Origin: Candidatus Parvarchaeota archaeon | GTDB taxonomy: Archaea; Nanobdellota; Nanobdellia; Pacearchaeales; GW2011-AR1 | Length of the DNA: 7,095 nucleotides | Direction: 5' to 3' | Assembly: GCA_004195435.1 (NCBI GenBank) | Contig: PSPM01000014.1 | Span: 1 to 7,095, forward strand | Shown: one piece after another, positions 1 through 6,035 of the stretch | How the letters are laid out: each line of letters begins with the position of its first letter | Numbering within the stretch: the first letter of the stretch is position 1 | Made by a program: the position numbers and the translations under genes | The notes under the pieces: generated by a model | What the model was told of the DNA's origin: nothing | Seen by the model: the letters and a program-made list of their open reading frames with translations, nothing else | The model's database searches: none

Positions 1-447
1 GCTCTGAATACTTTAGTGGTTAAATTGGATTCTGAGAAAGGAGTAGAAGTAGTTAATAAAAAATATCATGATGTGAAAAAAGTAGAAGATGCTGATAATT
101 TGTTCCATACATTTGCAGAAGTTGAAGCAGATTTTTCTGATTTAAACTCTTTTTTTGGAATTATCTTTAATTATATGCCTGCAAATATTGAGATCTTTGA
201 CCCTGATAAATTAAAGATAAACAATGATGAACTTAATCAACTTTCAAATTTTATACTTGGAAAACTTCACCAATATGATTCTATAGCTAAAAAATTAATG
301 GGTGAAAGAGAAATAATGATTAATCAGATACGGGCGTTGAAAGGTGAAATTCCTATAGTTAAAGCACCCATAGGAAAAAAAGAAACTAAAAAAAAGAAGG
401 CTAAATCTTCTTCGAAAAAGGCTGATAAGAAGAAGGCAAAGAAGTAG
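1..447 (+). CDS. Unrecognised protein with lysine-rich tail, 5'-truncated by window edge
   Basis: The frame is open from base 1 (A-L-N-T-L-V...) to a TAG at 445-447. The gene therefore probably begins before the window, and the GTG at 16 need not be its start. What is visible is 148 residues. The middle looks globular and mixed in charge, with aromatic and acidic stretches such as FHTFAEVEADF and the segment NYMPANIEIFDPDKL. It is followed by a helical stretch (QLSNFILGKLHQYDSIAKKL and onward) that could form a short coiled coil. The last 30 or so residues are almost all Lys, Ser and Ala, a disordered basic tail that suggests nucleic-acid or acidic-partner binding (inference). There is no signal peptide or membrane segment in the visible part. 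I do not recognise the family. Its 3' end overlaps the convergent gene by 47 bases, and the A-rich lysine codons of the tail supply oligo-T on the opposite strand. Confidence 0.75.
   Translation, partial: ALNTLVVKLDSEKGVEVVNKKYHDVKKVEDADNLFHTFAEVEADFSDLNSFFGIIFNYMPANIEIFDPDKLKINNDELNQLSNFILGKLHQYDSIAKKLMGEREIMINQIRALKGEIPIVKAPIGKKETKKKKAKSSSKKADKKKAKK
375..395 (-). terminator. Oligo-T tracts ending the minus-strand surface-protein transcript
   Basis: Read on the minus strand, runs of eight T (395-388) and seven T (381-375) lie just after the TAG stop at 401-403. Oligo-T runs of this kind are the usual archaeal termination signal. On the plus strand the same bases are AAA/AAG lysine codons of the convergent gene, so one sequence is both a basic protein tail and a probable antisense terminator. 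Confidence 0.5.
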
Positions 448-1672
448 AATTTCTTTTTTCTACTTCACTAATTCTTTTCTTAAGAGGATTTTTTTCTATT
501 TTTTTGGACTTATAAAATTTAGCTAAGACAATTATTAAAATTATTAAAATTATTGCCCCTATCAAGTATCCAACCCATGCATAAGATTGTTCCTCTTCTA
601 TGAGTTCACAAGATCCCGTACAACAATTAGAATAGTCTAAAGTTATCCTTACTGGGACAGAACATTCTTCTTCTTCTGTGCAAGATTTTCCTTCGATCTC
701 GCTACAATAATATTGTTCAATTTCTGAGTAATCTTCTTCTAAATAAGGAGTTACTACCTCTTCTTCAACTTCTGTGTAAGTTATATTTATAGTTATATTG
801 GCTGCTAAATTTTCTGAAATTGCGAATAGTGTTGAGAAAATTTGCTCTCCAGAAGTTTTTGTGGTTAATGATAATTCTAACGTGTCTCCTGCTTCTAAAG
901 ATTCTATTTCTTTAGGAGATACTTCAAATAATGCTTCATCAAAATCTAAGGTGATATTATTAATTGCTTCTCCCCCTACGTTTGCTATTCTAAAAGGTAA
1001 TGATTTTATTTCGTCAATGAAAAGAGTTCCTTCTATTGAATTTGGTACGAATCTTAGAACATCTGTAAATTCTAATTCTAAAACTAATTCTGGAGTTTTA
1101 TTTAATATCATTGCGGGAAAAGAATACATTCCCAAATCTATATTCTGAAGACCTAATTGAGTATTGTCAACTTGAAAATTAATAATATTCTCTCCCGGTT
1201 CTAAGATTATTTCCCTTTCTTCTGGGAAGTTTGTAGATATTGTTTCATCTAAATCTTTGTTTAAATTTACAATTATTTCAAAATCTTTACTGGTTGTTGT
1301 TAATTTTGGTTTTATTGAGTAAGGAGCTAATTCTCCAGAAACAGAAATATTTTCATAGTGATCTATTATTTGTGGAACTCCTTGAACAGTTGTTTTTATA
1401 TCTTTAATTATTAAAGTGTAATTATTTTCGAAATTGGGCATTTTTGCAAAAAGAAAATATTTTCCACCCAACTGTTTAAAATCGTAATCAAAGGGGACTT
1501 GAACGTTATTCCTTTTCAGAATTATATTTTCTTTTTTAATTAATTCTAAAATATTTCCATGTATTTCTGTAATTAAATTTTCCCCAGGATTATAGGACTC
1601 TTTTTTATCTATTGAGATGGCTAAAGTTGAAGGAATTAACAAAATTAAAATAAACAACCCTATTTTTTTCAT
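401..1672 (-). CDS. Secreted, membrane-anchored Ig-like protein with juxtamembrane six-cysteine module
   Basis: The protein has 423 residues with the topology of a type I surface protein. Residues 1-18 form a Sec signal peptide (basic MKK, hydrophobic core, cleavage probable after TLA). Residues 19-300 are beta-strand-like with several N-x-S/T sequons. The part around 210-300 (strand patterns, N-V-G-G turn, AGDTLELSL) resembles the CARDB/Ig-like domains of archaeal surface proteins. A Glu-rich stalk (301-320) leads to a cysteine module, C323-x7-C331-x5-C337-x12-C350-C351-x3-C355, then a membrane helix at about 365-384 and a basic cytoplasmic tail. The neighbouring 1714-3543 protein carries the same module with nearly identical spacing, which suggests both work in the same envelope structure. 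The ATG at 1672 is chosen because it begins the signal peptide and has a strong TATA box 22-29 bases upstream. Function is unknown; adhesion, envelope scaffolding or partner binding are all possible. Confidence 0.88.
   Translation of the reverse strand: MKKIGLFILILLIPSTLAISIDKKESYNPGENLITEIHGNILELIKKENIILKRNNVQVPFDYDFKQLGGKYFLFAKMPNFENNYTLIIKDIKTTVQGVPQIIDHYENISVSGELAPYSIKPKLTTTSKDFEIIVNLNKDLDETISTNFPEEREIILEPGENIINFQVDNTQLGLQNIDLGMYSFPAMILNKTPELVLELEFTDVLRFVPNSIEGTLFIDEIKSLPFRIANVGGEAINNITLDFDEALFEVSPKEIESLEAGDTLELSLTTKTSGEQIFSTLFAISENLAANITINITYTEVEEEVVTPYLEEDYSEIEQYYCSEIEGKSCTEEEECSVPVRITLDYSNCCTGSCELIEEEQSYAWVGYLIGAIILIILIIVLAKFYKSKKIEKNPLKKRISEVEKRNSTSLPSSYQPFSKKI
441..466. terminator. 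Perfect 9-bp hairpin at the convergent gene ends
   Basis: GAAGTAGAA (441-449) and TTCTACTTC (458-466) are exact reverse complements separated by 8 bases. The left arm contains the TAG stop of the plus-strand gene. Both arms lie inside the reading frame of the minus-strand gene, encoding EVEKRNSTS. On the plus strand T-rich sequence follows, with T runs at 454-459, 489-495 and 499-505. Position and symmetry fit a bidirectional transcription end. Archaeal termination depends mainly on oligo-T, so the role of the hairpin is inferred. Confidence 0.5.
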
Positions 1673-1693
1673 GAAAAATTTTAGTTAAGAAGT

Positions 1694-1701
1694 TATATAA
1701 A
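1694..1701 (-). promoter_or_regulatory. TATA box, leaderless promoter of the Ig-like surface protein
   Basis: On the minus strand this reads TTTATATA, a textbook archaeal TATA box. Its centre is about 25 bases before the ATG ending at 1672, so transcription should begin at or within a base or two of the start codon. No Shine-Dalgarno sequence precedes the ATG, as expected for a leaderless mRNA. The gene therefore probably has its own promoter despite lying 41 bases behind the neighbouring stop codon. Confidence 0.65.
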
Positions 1702-1713
1702 TTTGTTTATCAA

Positions 1714-3543
1714 TTAATTACTCATTTCTTTTAATTTTTTTAATGTTTCATCAAATTCTTTGTCTTGTTTATCCATCTTTGCTACTTGTCTAACTGGAAT
1801 TTGTTGAGAAGGCATTCTTCTTGGATGTGGCCGCCTCATAGGCATCCTCCTAAATGGTGGCCTTGGAGGCCTTCCCCCCCTCATTGGAGCTGGAGGCCTA
1901 TCTCCACCTTTTTTCCTAAATTTAGAAAATAAGGATTTTAGTTTTTTCCTAAAAATTATTCCTACTATCACTAGAATTATTAATAATGATAAAATTATTA
2001 TTAATGTCCAATTTGTACTTTTTTCTTCAGAAGGTGTGCAACAAATATCTTCTGAATTTGGACAGCTAACTGAGTCATCTTCTATTTCTGAATCTAAACA
2101 GGATTCGTAGCAACTTCCGCCCATATCTGCACAAGGGTTTAGAATTTCTTCTATTTCCTTACATTCACCTAGGCAGCAACTTCCTTCGCTTGATTGAACT
2201 TCACTTCCTGAACAATCTTCACTAGCTGAGCATATTTCTCCAGATTTTTCTGAGCAACTTTCAATTGTTGGTTCTACAGAGCAACATATTCTTGGTGTTG
2301 GGCAAGAGCGCCCTATCAATTCATCTCCGCCGGCATCTGAACAAGAAAATGCTGATTGGCAAGATCCTGCTGGTCCGCAGGCATCTGAAATATCTCCTGA
2401 GCTACTAACCGTAACTGTTTTAGGCCATCCAGAATATAAAATGAATGCTGTATCCCTCAGATTGTTATTATTCCAGCAACCTGTAGAAGTTTTTATTCCT
2501 AATAAATAATTTCTAGAATTTTCTAATTCTGTTGCTGATGTTCCTTGCAAGGATAGCATTGCAAGAGCTGTGTCGTAAAACTTATTTCCTGAACCTGGAG
2601 CTTGCCAATATTGCTCTTGTTTTTGTGATTGTACAAGTTGATTGTATTGATCATCTCCATTAGTTAAAAGAAATAAGAAGGAGCTTGGAAAATATTTTTG
2701 ATTATCTTCTGCTAATGCTAATAAATATGGGAGTGTGTCCGACATGTCCTCTCCTGCACTTTGCAGAGCCAATGCTGACCAAAGAGTACCTTCATAATTA
2801 CAGGCATTTCCTGTTTTGAAACATTTAGATTTGACTAATTCTGTTGTCGTTCCAGAAGAAGAAGCTGCATTAGATTCTGGAGAAATATATAGTGTTTCTG
2901 AGCCGGACTTTCTATAAACCAAACTGGTAACAAAATCTGCATCACAGGAAATTTCAAATGTTTTATCTAAACATAAATTCTTTATTAGTAATCCGTATCC
3001 TGAAGAAGAAATTGAAAAACAAGTTCCTGGATTTCCAGAAACTGTCATGTCTTCATTTATATTTACTGTTTTTACTGTACTCTCATAACTTAAGGTGCAA
3101 GTAGAATAAACATGATTTTGGATATCTATTTGTAAAAACCAGGCTAGATCTGTTGAAGTTTCTTTTTTTGCAAGTAAATATGATTCTATATCTTCTGAAT
3201 TTTTATCTATTCTTTGATATGCCAGAAGAGCTTGCGCTGTTTTTTTTAATTTGCAAGAACTACTTGGCCAACAATCATTTCCTTTTTCTTGTTCTATTTT
3301 ATCTTCTAATTTTTGTTGAGAGCCAAGGGCGAGTGTTGAAAAAATTGCTTCTTCTAGAGAAAGACTTGATGTTTCTTTTTCATCAATTATTCCCTGAAGA
3401 CACTGATAAGCTTCATCTACCTCATTTGTTTCTGGAATTTCCGTTTCGGTTATTTCTTCTTCACTATTATCTTGCGCTAAACCTATTGATATTGAGGAAA
3501 TTAATAAAATAAAAAATAATACTATTACTCCTAGTTTTCTCAT
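1714..3543 (-). CDS. Membrane-anchored alpha/alpha-toroid surface protein with three cysteine modules and Arg/Pro-rich tail
   Basis: The protein has 609 residues. Residues 1-23 form a signal peptide (cleavage probable after GLA), followed by an acidic linker. Residues 60-375 show helix-pair repeats typical of the prenyltransferase/squalene-cyclase-like toroid. Repeats centre on EEAIFSTLALG (64-74), C91-W to AQALLAY (91-109), LWSALALQSAG (254-264), YDTALAMLSLQG (323-334) and C356-W with RDTAFILYSGW (363-373). Residues 141-247 look like a beta-rich, Cys-containing insert between repeats. Residues 389-502 hold three cysteine modules: C389-C421, C430-C461 and C471-C502. A membrane helix (about 512-531) and a strongly basic Arg/Pro-rich tail (532-587) follow, then a short charged helix. 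No cyclase DxDD or thioester GCGEQ motif is seen, so the toroid is probably a binding scaffold rather than an enzyme (inference). The ATG at 3543 has a TATA box about 26 bases upstream. Specific role unknown. Confidence 0.85.
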   Translation of the reverse strand: MRKLGVIVLFFILLISSISIGLAQDNSEEEITETEIPETNEVDEAYQCLQGIIDEKETSSLSLEEAIFSTLALGSQQKLEDKIEQEKGNDCWPSSSCKLKKTAQALLAYQRIDKNSEDIESYLLAKKETSTDLAWFLQIDIQNHVYSTCTLSYESTVKTVNINEDMTVSGNPGTCFSISSSGYGLLIKNLCLDKTFEISCDADFVTSLVYRKSGSETLYISPESNAASSSGTTTELVKSKCFKTGNACNYEGTLWSALALQSAGEDMSDTLPYLLALAEDNQKYFPSSFLFLLTNGDDQYNQLVQSQKQEQYWQAPGSGNKFYDTALAMLSLQGTSATELENSRNYLLGIKTSTGCWNNNNLRDTAFILYSGWPKTVTVSSSGDISDACGPAGSCQSAFSCSDAGGDELIGRSCPTPRICCSVEPTIESCSEKSGEICSASEDCSGSEVQSSEGSCCLGECKEIEEILNPCADMGGSCYESCLDSEIEDDSVSCPNSEDICCTPSEEKSTNWTLIIILSLLIILVIVGIIFRKKLKSLFSKFRKKGGDRPPAPMRGGRPPRPPFRRMPMRRPHPRRMPSQQIPVRQVAKMDKQDKEFDETLKKLKEMSN

Positions 3544-3564
3544 TGATTATTCAAGAGAAACTTC

Positions 3565-3572
3565 TTTAAAAA
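3565..3572 (-). promoter_or_regulatory. TATA box, leaderless promoter of the toroid surface protein
   Basis: The minus strand reads TTTTTAAA, centred about 25 bases before the ATG ending at 3543. This is the right distance for a start site at the first codon. It sits 7 bases beyond the primase stop codon. The T run in the same element could also help end the primase transcript. Confidence 0.5.
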
Positions 3573-3578
3573 TGTTGC

Positions 3579-5150
3579 TCAGTTATTTTTTTTCTTTATT
3601 TTACGAATTACTTCGACTAGTGGATTTTTGACATTCGGTTGTTTATCCAACAGGTTCAAATCTTTATAGAAACTATCATTTGAATAATTGGGGGGAAGTA
3701 TTTTTCTTTTCTGTTTAAAATGCCACTCGATTTGACTTTTCAAATATCCTTCTTTTAATGGGGGGCTATTTTTTTTATTCCAATCTCTTATTTTATTATT
3801 TATAAAATCTGGTTTGAAATTTAAGGATTTTAAAAAAGTTAAGAGGACAAATAATCCCCTTTTTCTTCCATCTTTTAATCCTTTTAAGAGTTTTTTAATT
3901 GAATTTGGGAAGTCTCCTTCAGTAACTCCTGAAATATCAACTGGTTGGTAATTTGAGTATTTTCTTTCTAAATTTCTTTCTTCTTTTTTTTCCTGAGAAT
4001 TTTTCCATTCTATTGCTTCAGATAATAATTTTTTTGCTTCATCTTTTTCTGGAGTTAGGTAAAATTCTCTCACTTTTATTCCTAATGGATTTGCATCTTT
4101 AGGAGAAAAGTTTTCAAGTTCTTCCTTTAATAAAACCATGCTTGAAAGAGCCGTCTTTTCATGTAATGAATAAGGCATTCTAAATAAATGTCTTGAAGCT
4201 ACTAACACAAGATCTAAGGAAGCTATCTTTTCTGCAAATACTTCTTCCTTGAAATCTGATTCATTAGCTTTACTTAGTTTTGCTTCTCTTGAATATACGA
4301 CCTTATTTTCTGAATCATGTAATTTACTTAATGAAGAAGCAGTTAGATCTTTATTTGAAAAATACTCTTCACTTTTTTCAACATTATAGAATCCTAAGCA
4401 AGTTGGTTCGATACATTTTATTTTTCTTTTAGTTATTTTATGATTTGGTTTTTTTATTATATTTCCGCATTCTTCACATTTTAAGGTAAACATTGTTCCT
4501 TTCTTTGCTTCTGTTCCATCTGAATAAACTATTTTTGTTATATCTTCTTTAGAAAGATTTGTCCTTTCTTTTAGCGCCTCATAATTTATATCGGATTCGC
4601 TGACTATTTTATTATATTTTTGTCTTATCTTGTACATTAAAAATTCTGAAATTGCTCTCGGCCATTCTGGGAACATTTTTTTTGTCTCTATTTCATTAAA
4701 TTTTTCCGGAAAAGCTAGAGAAGGCACGATTATATGAAATCCCTTGCTTCCTGAAAATTTTATTCCGTAATTCTTTATTCCATAATCTTCTAAAACTTCT
4801 ATAATTAACTTTGCAGCTATTTTTGAATAGTCTAAAAAGGGTGAATCGATATCTATTAGTAAATCCCAAGCTTTTCTTAATTCATCTTGTTCTTCGCGAG
4901 ACATATCTAAATTTATTTGGAAAGTATCTTCCCACAACTCTTCTGAACAATGAAAAGAAGTGGTTCCCTTATTTGCCAAGTTCATTACCTCTGATATGTA
5001 TTGTAATGAATCAGGTCTTTTTCCGAATCCTTGAAAATATCTTGGTATGACTTCTCTATCTTTAGAAAAATTAAAAATTGCTTGTTGAACTTTGGGATTT
5101 GAATAATATAGTTTTGTTATAGATTTTATACGTTTCTCTTTTTCGGACAT
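3579..5150 (-). CDS. priS: Single-chain DNA primase: PriS catalytic part fused to a cysteine-less PriL-CTD-like part
   Basis: This is the archaeal/eukaryotic-type primase, which makes the RNA primers for replication. It has 523 residues, against about 330-350 for ordinary PriS. The catalytic pair is D100-x-D102 in LLIDIDSP. The nucleotide-binding SGSKGFH motif is at 133-139. The late motif HLFRMPYSLHEKT (321-333) closely resembles the family's LxRxPxSLHxKT, with D313 as likely third metal ligand. The usual zinc knuckle between the DxD and SGxxGFH motifs is absent. A different zinc ribbon, C225-x2-C228-x17-C246-x4-C251, occurs later. After a charged linker (about 345-400), residues 411-510 match the PriL C-terminal pattern (DFPxxI, GRKRGLFVLLTFL, LPPN, FYKDL, KNP). 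The expected Fe-S cysteines are replaced, for example S417 and Y489, and no cysteine occurs after C251. Fused PriS-PriL primases are known in DPANN archaea such as Nanoarchaeum. PCNA is transcribed divergently next door. Confidence 0.93.
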   Translation of the reverse strand: MSEKEKRIKSITKLYYSNPKVQQAIFNFSKDREVIPRYFQGFGKRPDSLQYISEVMNLANKGTTSFHCSEELWEDTFQINLDMSREEQDELRKAWDLLIDIDSPFLDYSKIAAKLIIEVLEDYGIKNYGIKFSGSKGFHIIVPSLAFPEKFNEIETKKMFPEWPRAISEFLMYKIRQKYNKIVSESDINYEALKERTNLSKEDITKIVYSDGTEAKKGTMFTLKCEECGNIIKKPNHKITKRKIKCIEPTCLGFYNVEKSEEYFSNKDLTASSLSKLHDSENKVVYSREAKLSKANESDFKEEVFAEKIASLDLVLVASRHLFRMPYSLHEKTALSSMVLLKEELENFSPKDANPLGIKVREFYLTPEKDEAKKLLSEAIEWKNSQEKKEERNLERKYSNYQPVDISGVTEGDFPNSIKKLLKGLKDGRKRGLFVLLTFLKSLNFKPDFINNKIRDWNKKNSPPLKEGYLKSQIEWHFKQKRKILPPNYSNDSFYKDLNLLDKQPNVKNPLVEVIRKIKKKNN

Positions 5151-5172
5151 ACTTTAGTTAGTTTGTTAAGTT

Positions 5173-5181
5173 TTTTATTAA
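5173..5181 (-). promoter_or_regulatory. TATA-like element, leaderless primase promoter
   Basis: The minus strand reads TTAATAAAA, centred 27 bases before the primase ATG (5148-5150). No ribosome binding site is visible in the bases before the ATG. The upstream minus-strand sequence CAACAACAAT, which occupies the TFB-recognition side, is part of a direct repeat in the shared intergenic region. Confidence 0.42.
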
Positions 5182-5200
5182 TTGTTGTTGTATGTTGTTG
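5181..5200 (+). repeat. Tandem ATTGTTGTTG / TATGTTGTTG direct repeat between primase and PCNA
   Basis: Two adjacent 10-base units (5181-5190 and 5191-5200) share TGTTGTTG. They lie midway between the TATA elements of the two divergent replication genes. A repeat in this position could be a shared regulator site, but it could equally be simple low-complexity sequence in an AT-rich genome. The rest of the 94-base gap (5151-5244) holds only the two core promoters. Confidence 0.3.
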
Positions 5201-5216
5201 GAAAACACGATAAACC

Positions 5217-5222
5217 TTAAAA
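5217..5222 (+). promoter_or_regulatory. TATA-like element, leaderless PCNA promoter
   Basis: TTAAAA lies within CCTTAAAAG and is centred about 25 bases before the ATG at 5245. A purine-rich stretch (GAAAACACGA, 5201-5210) precedes it and could serve as the TFB recognition element. No Shine-Dalgarno sequence lies between it and the start codon, so the mRNA is probably leaderless. Confidence 0.45.
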
Positions 5223-5244
5223 GTCTGAAAAGATAAGTTTTTTT

Positions 5245-5979
5245 ATGAAATTGAAATTAGATGATCCTCGTGTTTTTGCTAATTTAGTTGGTGTTATTTC
5301 TGAGCTAGTTACTGAGGTGAGATTAAAAGTTAATAGTTCTGGAATGAATTTAGTTGCTACAGATCCGGCTAGTGTTGCAATGGTTCATTTTCATATTCCT
5401 TCCGAATTATTTTCTGAATTTCAATTAGATGAAGGAAAAGAGGAAGTTTTAGGAATTAACCTTGGAAATTTGAAAAATATTTTAAGAAGATGTAAATTGG
5501 GATCTTCATTGATTATTGAAAAAGCGGATAATTTTCTTAAACTTGGAATTAAAGATAAAATTAAAAGAGATTTTACTCTTGCACTTATTGAGGTTGAAGG
5601 TGAAGAAAGGGAACTTCCTGAGTGGGAATTTAAGAGCATTGTTAAAATGAGCTCAGATAAATTTGTAGATTCTATCGAAGATTGTATGGTTGTTTCTGAT
5701 GCTTGTACCTTTGCTGCTGATTCAGATAAATTTGTTATAGAAGCAAAAGGCCTTAATTCTGCAAGATCAGAATTTTCCGGTGAAGATATTGAGATCTTTT
5801 CAGATAACAATATTTCAAGATTTTCTTTGGAATATTTATCTAAGTTCATTAAAGGTGCAAAGATAGCTGACAGAGTTGAGATTAATTTTTCAGACAATCA
5901 TCCAATGAGACTTAATTTTCCAACAGGTAAAGTAATGCTTTCTTTTGTATTAGCTCCTAGAATTGAACAAGAAGATTGA
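5245..5979 (+). CDS. pcn: DNA polymerase sliding clamp (PCNA)
   Basis: The product is the homotrimeric ring that tethers DNA polymerase, FEN1, ligase and other factors to DNA. At 244 residues it is the usual family length and appears complete. The N-terminal domain (about 1-115) has the conserved helix and strand pattern (LVGVISELVTEVRLKV) and the family signature around VATDPASVAMVHFHIP (37-52). An acidic interdomain connecting loop lies at about 116-127 (EVEGEERELPEW). The C-terminal domain (128-244) carries SRFSLEYLSKFIKGAK (191-206), FSDNHPMRLNF and LSFVLAPRIEQED at the end. The last of these is the LAP(R/K)(I/V)E tail that contacts PIP-box peptides. Basic residues expected on the DNA-facing helices are present (K79-R83 region, K200-K206). 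The ATG at 5245 fits the family N-terminus and a TATA element 25 bases upstream. The primase starts divergently 94 bases away, so clamp and primer synthesis may be co-regulated (inference). Confidence 0.97.
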   Translation: MKLKLDDPRVFANLVGVISELVTEVRLKVNSSGMNLVATDPASVAMVHFHIPSELFSEFQLDEGKEEVLGINLGNLKNILRRCKLGSSLIIEKADNFLKLGIKDKIKRDFTLALIEVEGEERELPEWEFKSIVKMSSDKFVDSIEDCMVVSDACTFAADSDKFVIEAKGLNSARSEFSGEDIEIFSDNNISRFSLEYLSKFIKGAKIADRVEINFSDNHPMRLNFPTGKVMLSFVLAPRIEQED

Positions 5980-6007
5980 TCAATAGAGAGATATAAATTG
6001 AAAAAGA

Positions 6008-6015
6008 TTATAAAT
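6008..6015 (+). promoter_or_regulatory. TATA box upstream of the pilin-like gene
   Basis: TTATAAAT is centred about 24 bases before the ATG at 6036, fitting a leaderless start. A second candidate, ATATAAAT at 5991-5998, would give a short leader instead. Either would let the pilin-like gene and its downstream partner be transcribed separately from PCNA, whose TGA is at 5977-5979. Confidence 0.5.
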
Positions 6016-6035
6016 GATCTATAATTATTAGATGA

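Noticed and set aside
798..1148. Open frame on + inside the Ig-like surface-protein gene
   Set aside because: The minus-strand protein has a signal peptide, cysteine module and membrane helix. The plus frame has no coherent features and is a shadow.
2419..3366. Thioester (GCGEQ) or squalene-cyclase (DxDD) active site in the toroid
   Set aside because: Neither motif is present, so a complement-like thioester protein or a terpene cyclase cannot be claimed from the sequence.
3153..3512. Leu/Phe-rich open frame on + opposite the toroid protein N-terminus
   Set aside because: The hydrophobicity comes from the complement of Lys/Glu-rich codons; there is no promoter or recognisable motif.
3579..3700. 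A PCNA-binding PIP box at the primase C-terminus (QPNVKNPLVEVI)
   Set aside because: The spacing and the two aromatic residues required for a PIP box are missing. This stretch aligns better with the end of the PriL-like domain.
4811..5050. 79-codon frame on + opposite the primase
   Set aside because: It covers the conserved N-terminal primase region, including the DxD motif codons, on the other strand, and has no supporting features of its own.
5421..5897. A 158-codon open frame antisense to PCNA
   Set aside because: It lies wholly inside the well-supported PCNA gene. Its Ser/Leu-rich translation is what the complement of an AT-rich coding frame produces, and no promoter or family resemblance is seen.
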